Positions 7,254-13,742 of a stretch of DNA of 13,758 nt are shown piece by piece. The DNA is taken from NCBI GenBank assembly GCA_964384625.1, contig CAYLNH010000195.1, positions 1-13,758 of the forward strand, given 5' to 3'. The notes under the pieces are model-generated. The model was not told the DNA's origin. It was given only the letters and a program-made list of their open reading frames with translations, and ran no database searches. The stretch is from CAYLNH01 sp964384625 (GTDB taxonomy: Bacteria > Verrucomicrobiota > Lentisphaeria > JABSQK01). Position numbers and translations under genes: made by a program. Each line of letters begins with the position of its first letter. Positions within the stretch are counted from its first letter, which is position 1.

Positions 7254-8666
7254 TCATTCGCCGGAGCGGAACACCTGCAGGCTGCTGCGAAACACGCCGT
7301 AGGCCTCTTTCGCGCTGCCGTCGTCATAGTGCCGGATACCGAGAGTCGCCAGGTATTCTCGGAATCGATCTGCACCAACGCCATAATCGCCGACGAAACC
7401 GTCGACCGCCGCAGGACTCCAATCTGTCAGATGGACTGCGGATACCGCCCGGATCCGCGGCCGTGTCGACAGGGCGGCCAGGCAGTTAGCGTAGAACTGC
7501 GCTTGTTTCGTTTCAGAAGAGCCATTGGTCGGCGTGGTGTAGCCGGACGCATAGCCCACTTCCTGCAGGATGAGCTGCAGGTCCCCGGCAGCCCCGAGCA
7601 TGGCGTCGAACTCGTTGCCGACAACCGACGGGTTCCGGTGGGTAAAATCACCGTTCAGCGCGTAGTAGGTAAACTGCGCCACATCGCACTCCGCCAGAAT
7701 TGCCTGCATGCTGCTGGGATCATCAAGGGCATCATAGGTCAACGTACAGGTGACGGCTATCCCGCCATCCAGTCTGCGCACATGCGCCCGCGCCGCCGCA
7801 GTGAAGCCCGCAATGTCTGCGACCGCGTCGGGGTGAAAACCGTAGTAGAAATTCACCTCGTTGCCAATCGAAATGCAGTAGCCGCCGTACTCCTTCACCA
7901 GTGGAACGACCGCGTCCAACACCCGGGCATAGCGGGTCAGGATCACCGGGTCATTCCAGCTTCGATCGGCAGCCAGTTGCGTCGGGATTTCGGCATTGAC
8001 GAGATCAGTCGGTATCGAGTTGCGCAGGTCGATGTGGGCGTTGATGCCGTAAAGGACGATCATCGGCTTCAGTCCCAGCGCCTGTAGGCCGGCGAGGAGT
8101 TCCTCCAGCATCGATGTGTCGATCGTGCCGGAAGTCGTACCGGAGCCGGGCGTCGTCTCAATGCTGTTCCATGGCACAGGAAGCTCATAGGTATCGACAC
8201 CGGCGGCAATCAGTTCACCGAACGCCGCGTCAACAATCCCCGTCGAGCCGGGTGCCGGCTCGTCATGCACAATCCCAATCCGTGTTCCAGGCCCGGCGTA
8301 GGGCAGTTTCCTCGGATTGATGACCGACTCGAAATCAACACCGGTCACGTCACTGCCCAAGGCCGGGACACCTGTGCTGGCGGCCGCGAAATCGTGTCCA
8401 TAAGCGGACGGTGTCACCACGTAGTCGCCGCCCGGCAAGTCGTCAAACCGGTAGCGCCCGAACTCGTCGGTGAAGACCTCCGCCGACCGTCGACCAGATA
8501 GCGTCAGCAGGACGCCCTCTGTCACATCGCCGCTGACCGTGCCGCTTATGCTGAACTCACCCGAGCGACCAATGATCGGCCCGCCGCCACCGCCGTCGTC
8601 GCACCCACAGAATGCCAGGATGGCGCTCAGTGCAAACACCACCCGGCATCGTATCAAAACGCTCAT
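7254..8666 (-). CDS. Lipoprotein glycosidase of the GH-A (TIM-barrel) type with N-terminal carboxypeptidase-regulatory-like domain
   Basis: The 470-residue product starts with a hydrophobic leader and lipoprotein-like end, LAFCGCDDGGGGG (17-29). Cys20 or Cys22 could be lipidated, although neither fits the lipobox exactly. Residues about 38-115 form a small beta-sandwich of the carboxypeptidase-regulatory/CNA-B-like type (ISGTVSG, FTDEFGRYRFDDLPGGDYVVTP). Residues about 128-465 look like a clan GH-A barrel: GNEVNFYYG puts a candidate acid/base at Glu270 and LILQEVGYASG a candidate nucleophile at Glu369, spaced as in GH5/GH17/GH53-type enzymes. The substrate is unknown. The ATG at 8666 is chosen because AGGAGT (8674-8679) lies 7 nt upstream and it opens the signal peptide. 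The frame is open further upstream, but that would cross the terminator at 8747-8778. Its stop lies 3 nt from the opposing broken SDR. Confidence 0.75.
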   Translation of the reverse strand: MSVLIRCRVVFALSAILAFCGCDDGGGGGPIIGRSGEFSISGTVSGDVTEGVLLTLSGRRSAEVFTDEFGRYRFDDLPGGDYVVTPSAYGHDFAAASTGVPALGSDVTGVDFESVINPRKLPYAGPGTRIGIVHDEPAPGSTGIVDAAFGELIAAGVDTYELPVPWNSIETTPGSGTTSGTIDTSMLEELLAGLQALGLKPMIVLYGINAHIDLRNSIPTDLVNAEIPTQLAADRSWNDPVILTRYARVLDAVVPLVKEYGGYCISIGNEVNFYYGFHPDAVADIAGFTAAARAHVRRLDGGIAVTCTLTYDALDDPSSMQAILAECDVAQFTYYALNGDFTHRNPSVVGNEFDAMLGAAGDLQLILQEVGYASGYTTPTNGSSETKQAQFYANCLAALSTRPRIRAVSAVHLTDWSPAAVDGFVGDYGVGADRFREYLATLGIRHYDDGSAKEAYGVFRSSLQVFRSGE

Positions 8667-8746
8667 CACCAACACTCCTGTCCTCGCAGTATTCAGTCCG
8701 TCGCCGTTCAATCGCATACCGGCGGGACAACTCACGAACGGAGAAC

Positions 8747-8778
8747 AAAAAAAACGCGCCCCAGTTGATCTGGGGCGC
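8747..8778 (-). terminator. Rho-independent terminator of the two-TM protein gene
   Basis: Arms GCGCCCCAG (8756-8764) and CTGGGGCGC (8770-8778) form a perfect 9-bp stem with a 5-nt loop. On the - strand an 8-T run follows (A8 at 8747-8754 on the + strand). It lies 26 nt past the stop of the gene ending at 8805 and before the lipoprotein gene, so it separates these two - strand transcripts. Confidence 0.92.
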
Positions 8779-8804
8779 AGCAAGACAGCTTCGCTTTGGC
8801 AGCG

Positions 8805-9617
8805 TTACTTCTTCTCGTTCCGGAACAAATTCGGATAGGTCTTCGACAACTCGTCGACGGAGTCCTTCGTAATCAGAATGAACCGCGTATCGAAAGCGGC
8901 CTGCTCGTCCTCCGGCACATCGGCATTAGGATCAAAGCGAGCCGGTTTGTTGTGCAGCGCAACGGAGATGACGTCCGCCTGAAACAATGGTTTCAAGGGG
9001 TAGACGTTGGCGCCGACCAAGGCGAGCTTCGGCACGTCTTCCTTGTCTTCGATCTTCTTCCAGAGCTCCATTTCCTGCAGATCAGGCGGCATCCCGACCA
9101 TGGACAGGACGACGGTACAGTCCATGTGGTCTTCGATATACTCGTCGAATTTCTCGGCAGTCAAACCGCCGCCGGGGACGTAGCCCATGGCTTCGGGGCT
9201 TTGCGGGTCCATTCCGCTCGCCAACTCGACTTCAGCAAGAATGGTCGCTTTGCCGGCCAACCCGTCCTTCAGTCCCAGTTCCTGTTTGTCGCGCACCAAC
9301 TGCGCCTTCTCCGACACCACCGACGGCGGCTTGATGATCAGGATCTTGGCGCCGGGATTGCGTTTGGCGATCTCCTGCCCGAGGAACTTGTAACCGACAT
9401 ACTGGTACTGAGCCTCGGTGTTCGAGTAGTCCGGCGTAATCGGATTCAGCGTCAGATAAATCTTGACAGCAACAAGCGTCAGCGTCATGACGCCGAACAG
9501 CACCGCCGCCGGACGGCCCCAGGCAGCGCCCTTATTCCGAAACTGGCGACTGGCCCAGAACGAGAGAATCCCCGTGATTACCATACCGGCGTATAGACCA
9601 ATGTTGAGAGGCGACAT
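8805..9617 (-). CDS. Two-TM membrane-anchored protein of unknown function
   Basis: I do not recognise this 270-residue protein. It has two N-terminal hydrophobic helices, about residues 4-23 (IGLYAGMVITGILSFWA) and 36-57 (PAAVLFGVMTLTLVAVKIYL), separated by a basic loop (RQFRNKG). A soluble domain of about 210 residues follows. In it, alternating strands and helices (AKILIIKPP 90-98, CTVVLSMVGMPP, VPKLALVGANVYP, ADVISVALHNKP, DTRFILITKDS) resemble a Rossmann-like or periplasmic-binding-protein-like fold. ATG 9617 is set by AAGGAAG (9623-9629), 5 nt upstream. It has its own promoter (9667-9695) and terminator (8747-8778), so it is probably a monocistronic gene with a stand-alone job. Both short loops make topology uncertain; the domain could lie on either side of the membrane. 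Confidence 0.75.
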   Translation of the reverse strand: MSPLNIGLYAGMVITGILSFWASRQFRNKGAAWGRPAAVLFGVMTLTLVAVKIYLTLNPITPDYSNTEAQYQYVGYKFLGQEIAKRNPGAKILIIKPPSVVSEKAQLVRDKQELGLKDGLAGKATILAEVELASGMDPQSPEAMGYVPGGGLTAEKFDEYIEDHMDCTVVLSMVGMPPDLQEMELWKKIEDKEDVPKLALVGANVYPLKPLFQADVISVALHNKPARFDPNADVPEDEQAAFDTRFILITKDSVDELSKTYPNLFRNEKK

Positions 9618-9666
9618 CTTTTCTTCCTTTCCGCTCGTTAGACGGTTCTCGAAGGCCACTGCGAAT

Positions 9667-9695
9667 ACTATACGAAATTGACGCGGTCCTTTCAA
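9667..9695 (-). promoter_or_regulatory. Sigma70-like promoter for the two-TM protein gene
   Basis: Read on the - strand, TTGAAA (9695-9690) is followed by a 17-nt spacer and TATAGT (9672-9667), each 5 of 6 to the consensus. Transcription would begin near 9660, giving a leader of about 43 nt to the ATG at 9617. The remainder of 9618-9767 shows no convincing terminator for the upstream CBM9-like gene. Confidence 0.75.
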
Positions 9696-9767
9696 ATCCC
9701 GATTACAGGATCAGCGGATCCAGCCGGGCTGACCGCAACAGCAACTCACCCGGATGAACCACCGTCT

Positions 9768-10418
9768 CTATTCGCTGAAGACCAGCGTACCGAAGTCCCG
9801 GTAGTTGTGGAAACGGCGGCCGGTATCGGGGCACCAGGCCCACTGGCTCGGCGGGGCTTCATCGAAATCAATGCGGTATACGTTGGCTCGCCATTGGGTG
9901 CCGACGGTGGGCGGCACCCGGCCGAGGCCCTGCAGCAGCGCAAAGGGGATGAGGATCTCGACCGACCACCCGGTGCACGACGCCGATGGTTTTGCCCCGC
10001 CGCCAGTCACGTGGACGGCACGGCGGACGACCCGTGCCGAGCCGTATTGCCAGGGGCGCCAGCCCATGAACTTATCGCCGTCGTTCGGGACCATGATCGG
10101 CAGTTCATAGCCGAGCGGCGAGATTTCATACTCCAGATACAGCCGCTGCGTCGGGTCGGGTTGAAGGAAGACTTCGACAACATCCTCGTTGAACAAATTG
10201 GCGAAGTCCTCCTGCAGCGTACAGGTCAAATGCGTATCCTCGCAGTCAACCAGGAAGTAGATGCCGGTGTCGGACCAGACGGATTTGCAGCGGGTACGAT
10301 ATTCCAGACGGCCATTGCCGACGCGCTGAAGTTCCTGCCAGTCGCAGTCTTCCCAGGCCGGCGAATCCCCTACCCCCGTTACGTCGAAGTCGTCGACGCG
10401 CGGTATACTCAGTTCCAT
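9768..10418 (-). CDS. CBM9-like (DOMON-related) carbohydrate-binding protein without signal peptide
   Basis: The 216-residue product looks like a complete, single carbohydrate-binding family 9-like domain. Typical segments are the N-terminal IPRVDDFDVTG, DDVVEVFLQPDP-type strand (NEDVVEVFLQPDP), YLEYEISPLGYEL, GWSVEILIPFALL, WRANVYRIDF and the C-terminal WCPDTGRRFHNYRDFGTLVF (aromatic residues and final FG.L.F strand). In secreted xylanases and other glycosidases such modules bind glycan ends; stand-alone copies are common in polysaccharide-degrading environmental bacteria, with unclear roles. There is no signal peptide or catalytic domain here. GGAAAGA lies about 10 nt before the ATG. It starts 24 nt after the phosphorylase fusion gene and is probably cotranscribed with it, so a role in the same saccharide pathway is inferred. 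Confidence 0.82.
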   Translation of the reverse strand: MELSIPRVDDFDVTGVGDSPAWEDCDWQELQRVGNGRLEYRTRCKSVWSDTGIYFLVDCEDTHLTCTLQEDFANLFNEDVVEVFLQPDPTQRLYLEYEISPLGYELPIMVPNDGDKFMGWRPWQYGSARVVRRAVHVTGGGAKPSASCTGWSVEILIPFALLQGLGRVPPTVGTQWRANVYRIDFDEAPPSQWAWCPDTGRRFHNYRDFGTLVFSE

Positions 10419-10442
10419 TGAGATGTCTTTCCGTGTTCTGTT

Positions 10443-13373
10443 TCAGAGCGCCCCGGTGAATTCTTCTGCCGGCGCCACGACGACCCCCCGCCCGTCAATA
10501 TTCAAAGGCAGTTCGGCAGCGTCGGGAGCATTACGCACGGTGATCGTGTCGGCCGTCAGCACAACGGTGAAATCAGCCCCGTGCCATTGCAGGCGGAACT
10601 CGAGAGAATCCCAGTCCTGCGGCAACGTCGGCGATTCGATGTGAAAGACATCCCCGCGCGGACGGCAGCCGGCATAGCCGCGGACAATGGCGAGCCAGTT
10701 CATGCCGTTGGCGGCCATGTGGGCGCCCGCAGCCGTATTGTTCATCTCGTCCTGCAGGTCCATACCGAGGGACCGGCGGATATAGTCATCCGCCACCTCG
10801 TTGCGGCCGAGACGGGCGGCGATGATGCCGTAGACGGCATGGCTCAGCGAACTCGCGTGGATCGTGCGCGGTTCGTAATAATCGTAGTTCACCTGGAGAT
10901 CGGCGGCGGACCACAGCTCCGGCAGCAGGTACATAAGCATGATGACGTCGGCCTGTTTGACGCATTGTGTTTCGAATGGTCGCGGACCACCGTGCTTTGG
11001 GTCGATCTCGTCGCGCAAAGCGAAGTAGCCGGCGCATTGTTCGAGGACGCCGTCTTCACGCTGCATGGTCGGCAATCCGGCGGCGACCTCAGCAAAGTTC
11101 TCGATTTCTGCGGCCGTCGCCCCGGTGCGCTCCAGGAGGTCCTGCAGGGCGGCCGGGTCGGCGTTCTTCAACTCCCGCAGCACCTGGTCTGCCAGCCGCA
11201 GGTTATGAGCTGCCAGGTGACAGACATAGGCGCTGTTGTCGCAAACCACATGAAACTCATCCGGCCCGCCGGCAGCGGGAATCGCGTAGCCGCCGTTCCC
11301 GTCGGGCGTCGCCTTACTGACCCAAAAACGCGCCGTTTCCAGCAGGACCTCCGGCAGGCACTCGCGGGCGAACTGATCGTCCCGCGTGCAATCCGCGTAC
11401 TGCTGTAATGCATAGGCGACATCAGCAGTGATGTGCGACTGATGGGTGATCAACTTCAGCCACTTCTCGCATTCTTCATCGCCGCTGACACCGGTTTCCC
11501 ACGGATACCAGGCGCCGCGGTATCCCCGTTCGCGGGCTTTGCGTCGAGCACCGTCCAGCGTGTGGAAGCGGAACATGGCCAAGTTCCTCGCCATCGCCGG
11601 CTGGGTGAAGTTAAAGAACGGCGTCATGTGGATGTCCGTATCCCAGAAGACCATGCCGCGGTAACCGTCGCCGGAGAGTCCCTTGGCCGGGATCGAGACG
11701 CTGGCATCCGCCTGTGACGCCGACAACAGCAGGTGGTAGATGCTGAAGCGAATCGCCAACTGGTCGTCGCTGTTGCCGTCTATCAACACGTCCGAGGCAT
11801 CCCAATACTGATGCCAACATTCAATATGACTGATACGCATCTCGCTGAAGGGCCGGCGCGCGGCCTCCAGCAGTTCCTGGCGCACTTCCGCCTTACAGTC
11901 GGCGGCGAGGCGATTCGTCGCCAGAACGGCAACCTGCTCGAAGTAGAGCAGTTGATCCTGTTCTACATCGACCTCGGTCGCAACGGCAACTCGACCGGGT
12001 GTGGTCTTTACCTCATACACGGCGTGCGGCCGATCAAGGACATTGAGCCCGCTGCCGACAACCGCCTCCATACCGTCGCGCCGTCCCTTGACTGCCATGA
12101 TCGCAGCGCGAGCATCAACGGCCTCGGTCGCGACAATATCATAGAGCTGTTCCGGGCCGCGATTGCTGTGGTTCTCCGTCAAGCCGCTGATGCCGCTGAG
12201 AATCGTTAGCGGCGCCGAGAAATTCAGCGGCTCAAGAACGTATTGGGAATGCACTTGATGCACATTATCGGCGGCGGCGAAACGCCTGAGAGTCAACGCG
12301 AACCGCTTGCCGTCGGCAACTTCATATTCGTATTCCGCCTGATACATGCCGGACCGCATGTCCAGCCGGCGTTCGGCCCGGTGCAATGTGACGGCATCCC
12401 AGTCCACGCGCTCGCCGGCAATCGCCAAGCCCAACTGCAGAAAATCAGGTGCGTTCACCAGACAGACTTCAATCTGATCGTCGCGCGCCAGATCCGGGTT
12501 GCCCCAGTACTGCAGGAACGGGCTCCAGTTGTCCACGTCCTGCGGACCGCGGTTAATGCGGTCATAAAAACCGGCGACATAGACGCCCTGCCCCGCTCCC
12601 GGCCGACTGCCGCGCACACCAACGTGGCCGTTGCCGACGCAGAACAGGGTGCCGAAGGACCCCTCCCGTTCCGGATCCGTCTGGTCCCGACGGATGGACC
12701 AGCGATCCGGACGGCATCGCGCATGCAGCCGGCATAGGCGCGCAGCATCCAGTTCCGTCAGGCTGTCGACGAACATGTCGGCATGCTTGAGGGAGTCAAA
12801 AGCGCCCATACCAACCGCCACGAATCCGCCGTCCAGGGCAGCGTTGATCCCGGCAGTGGCGTCTTCCACGACGATGCACTCATGCGGCTGCGCGCCGACC
12901 ATGCCGGCGCCGCTGACGAACACGTTGGGATGGGGCTTGCCGTGCTTGTAGGCGTAGCCATCGGCAATCGCATCGAATTCGTCAATCAACTCCAGCCCCT
13001 CCAGCACGGCCTTGGCGTTCTTGCTGGCAGAACCGAGGACCACCTTGATGTCATTCTGTTTGAGGTCCGCAAAGAGGTCCTTCACACCGGGAAAGATGTC
13101 GGCCGGGTTGATGGCCTTAGCGGCCTCCAGATAGCAGGCGTTCTTGCGGGCGGCAAGTTCATTGAGCTGCTCGTCGGAATAGTCTTTGGCGTGCTCGCCC
13201 AGGGCGATCTTCAGGCTGGCCATGCGCGAGATGCCCTTGACCCGTTCCTCCAGGTCCGACGGCGGCTCAATGCCCTCCGCACGCACGAGGTCCGCCCAGG
13301 CCTGGGCGTGGTAGATCGAGGTATCACACAGGATCCCGTCGAGATCGAAGATGACAGCTTTCAAATCGGGCAT
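10443..13373 (-). CDS. Bifunctional beta-phosphoglucomutase / GH65 glycoside phosphorylase fusion
   Basis: The 976-residue product joins two enzymes that are usually separate. Residues 1-215 are a HAD-family beta-phosphoglucomutase: FDLDG (nucleophile Asp10, acid/base Asp12), His22, KGISR (46-50), GSASKN (114-119), KPHP (146-149) and the metal-binding VVEDATAGI (Glu170/Asp171). Residues about 230-976 are a full-length GH65 enzyme: N-terminal beta-sandwich (235-500), (alpha/alpha)6 barrel with FWDTDIHMTPFF (576-587), ARNLAMFRFHTLDGARRKA (595-613), GPDEFH with the general acid Glu706, KQAD (806-809) and phosphate-site HASSLSH (839-845). GH65 phosphorylases cleave alpha-glucobioses such as maltose, kojibiose, nigerose or trehalose with inversion, giving beta-glucose-1-phosphate, which the mutase turns into glucose-6-phosphate. 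Specificity cannot be read from the sequence. Both halves look intact. ATG 13373 places Asp10 as in the family, but its Shine-Dalgarno is weak; see 13475. The product is cytoplasmic. Confidence 0.92.
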   Translation of the reverse strand: MPDLKAVIFDLDGILCDTSIYHAQAWADLVRAEGIEPPSDLEERVKGISRMASLKIALGEHAKDYSDEQLNELAARKNACYLEAAKAINPADIFPGVKDLFADLKQNDIKVVLGSASKNAKAVLEGLELIDEFDAIADGYAYKHGKPHPNVFVSGAGMVGAQPHECIVVEDATAGINAALDGGFVAVGMGAFDSLKHADMFVDSLTELDAARLCRLHARCRPDRWSIRRDQTDPEREGSFGTLFCVGNGHVGVRGSRPGAGQGVYVAGFYDRINRGPQDVDNWSPFLQYWGNPDLARDDQIEVCLVNAPDFLQLGLAIAGERVDWDAVTLHRAERRLDMRSGMYQAEYEYEVADGKRFALTLRRFAAADNVHQVHSQYVLEPLNFSAPLTILSGISGLTENHSNRGPEQLYDIVATEAVDARAAIMAVKGRRDGMEAVVGSGLNVLDRPHAVYEVKTTPGRVAVATEVDVEQDQLLYFEQVAVLATNRLAADCKAEVRQELLEAARRPFSEMRISHIECWHQYWDASDVLIDGNSDDQLAIRFSIYHLLLSASQADASVSIPAKGLSGDGYRGMVFWDTDIHMTPFFNFTQPAMARNLAMFRFHTLDGARRKARERGYRGAWYPWETGVSGDEECEKWLKLITHQSHITADVAYALQQYADCTRDDQFARECLPEVLLETARFWVSKATPDGNGGYAIPAAGGPDEFHVVCDNSAYVCHLAAHNLRLADQVLRELKNADPAALQDLLERTGATAAEIENFAEVAAGLPTMQREDGVLEQCAGYFALRDEIDPKHGGPRPFETQCVKQADVIMLMYLLPELWSAADLQVNYDYYEPRTIHASSLSHAVYGIIAARLGRNEVADDYIRRSLGMDLQDEMNNTAAGAHMAANGMNWLAIVRGYAGCRPRGDVFHIESPTLPQDWDSLEFRLQWHGADFTVVLTADTITVRNAPDAAELPLNIDGRGVVVAPAEEFTGAL

Positions 13374-13454
13374 GGTCGGTCTTTCTGCTGGGTGTTCAAC
13401 TGCGGCAACGCCGGGGCCTACACGAATACCACGAATCTCAGGAAATTCACCCCG

Positions 13455-13509
13455 CCAACAGCTGGCAGGGCGCATGTCACCTCCGTAGGCGTTTCCTGCC
13501 AACAATTGG
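13455..13509. repeat. Imperfect inverted repeat upstream of the phosphorylase fusion
   Basis: Arms at 13455-13469 and 13495-13509 (15 nt, 12 matching, perfect core TGGCAGG/CCTGCCA) flank a 25-nt spacer. On the - strand the spacer contains a GGAGGTG and ATG that could start the downstream gene. Together with 13525-13545 and 13586-13635 it fills most of the 201-nt gap between the small ORF and the fusion gene. Confidence 0.55.
13473..13484 (-). promoter_or_regulatory. Alternative ribosome binding site and in-frame start for the fusion gene
   Basis: GGAGGTG (13484-13478) lies just before an ATG at 13475-13473 that is in frame with the fusion gene and would add 34 residues (beginning MRPASCWRGEF). 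The site is stronger than that of the ATG at 13373. However, the added stretch is not part of the HAD fold and is encoded by an inverted-repeat region, so 13373 is kept as the primary call. Confidence 0.4.
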
Positions 13510-13524
13510 CTCGACCATACGACC

Positions 13525-13545
13525 CCAGGCGGTTTATCCGCCTGG
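13525..13545. repeat. REP-like hairpin related to the left-end repeat
   Basis: Arms CCAGGCGG (13525-13532) and CCGCCTGG (13538-13545) form a perfect 8-bp stem. Read on the - strand the loop is ATAAA. The hairpin at 114-134 has the same plan: CCA, five variable/G-rich bases, an AYAAR loop and TGG at the end, with the fourth and sixth stem pairs inverted (C-G versus G-C). Confidence 0.7.
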
Positions 13546-13574
13546 TGAAGAAGTTCATTAGTGGCTGCAAGCCC

Positions 13575-13742
13575 TCACCCCTCACCCTGCTTTTCGGGCG
13601 CTGGGAAGCCGGCTTCCCAGCGCCCGAAAAGCAGGATCGTGGGGCCGTCTCCTTCCCTGATGAACTCATTCACCGGGCCGACGAGCGACCCGGGGTCTAG
13701 AGCGGAATGGCGCTGAATTAAGGGGTGTTTAGGATGATTCAT
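13575..13742 (-). CDS. Small ORF, 55 residues, containing a palindrome-encoded segment
   Basis: A 55-codon frame begins with MNHPKHPLIQRHSALDPGSL and is preceded by AGGAGG (13752-13747), four nucleotides before the ATG, the best Shine-Dalgarno at this end of the window. Residues 37-52 (LLFGRWEAGFPAPEKQ) are encoded by the perfect palindrome at 13586-13635, and the frame stops three codons later. I do not recognise the N-terminal part. It may be a real small protein, a longer gene cut short by insertion of the palindromic element, or a chance frame inside a repeat family. It lies about 200 nt upstream of the phosphorylase fusion on the same strand, so it could also act as a leader ORF. Confidence 0.4.
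   Translation of the reverse strand: MNHPKHPLIQRHSALDPGSLVGPVNEFIREGDGPTILLFGRWEAGFPAPEKQGEG
13586..13635. repeat. Perfect 50-bp palindrome
   Basis: The 25 bases 13586-13610 (beginning CCTGCTTTTCGGGCGCTGGG) are the exact reverse complement of 13611-13635, with no spacer. The structure could extrude as a cruciform or fold as a long RNA hairpin. There is no T-run on either side, so it is not a standard terminator. Its central 48 bases are an open frame on both strands, giving the same peptide. Confidence 0.95.

Noticed and set aside
6623..7489. A 288-codon + strand frame running through the broken SDR into the opposing gene
   Set aside because: Codons before 6794 overlap the ankyrin gene in another frame and codons after the deletion are out of frame with the SDR family; the homologous C-terminus is in a different frame ending at 7250.
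9708..9721. Short inverted repeat GGATC/GATCC as a terminator for the CBM9-like gene
   Set aside because: Only a 5-bp stem with no T-run on the relevant strand.
12783..13700. A 305-codon + strand frame opposite the phosphomutase domain, extending through the palindrome
   Set aside because: It is the antisense of the well-supported HAD domain. It shares LLFGRWEAGFPAPEKQ with the small - strand ORF only because the palindrome reads the same on both strands.
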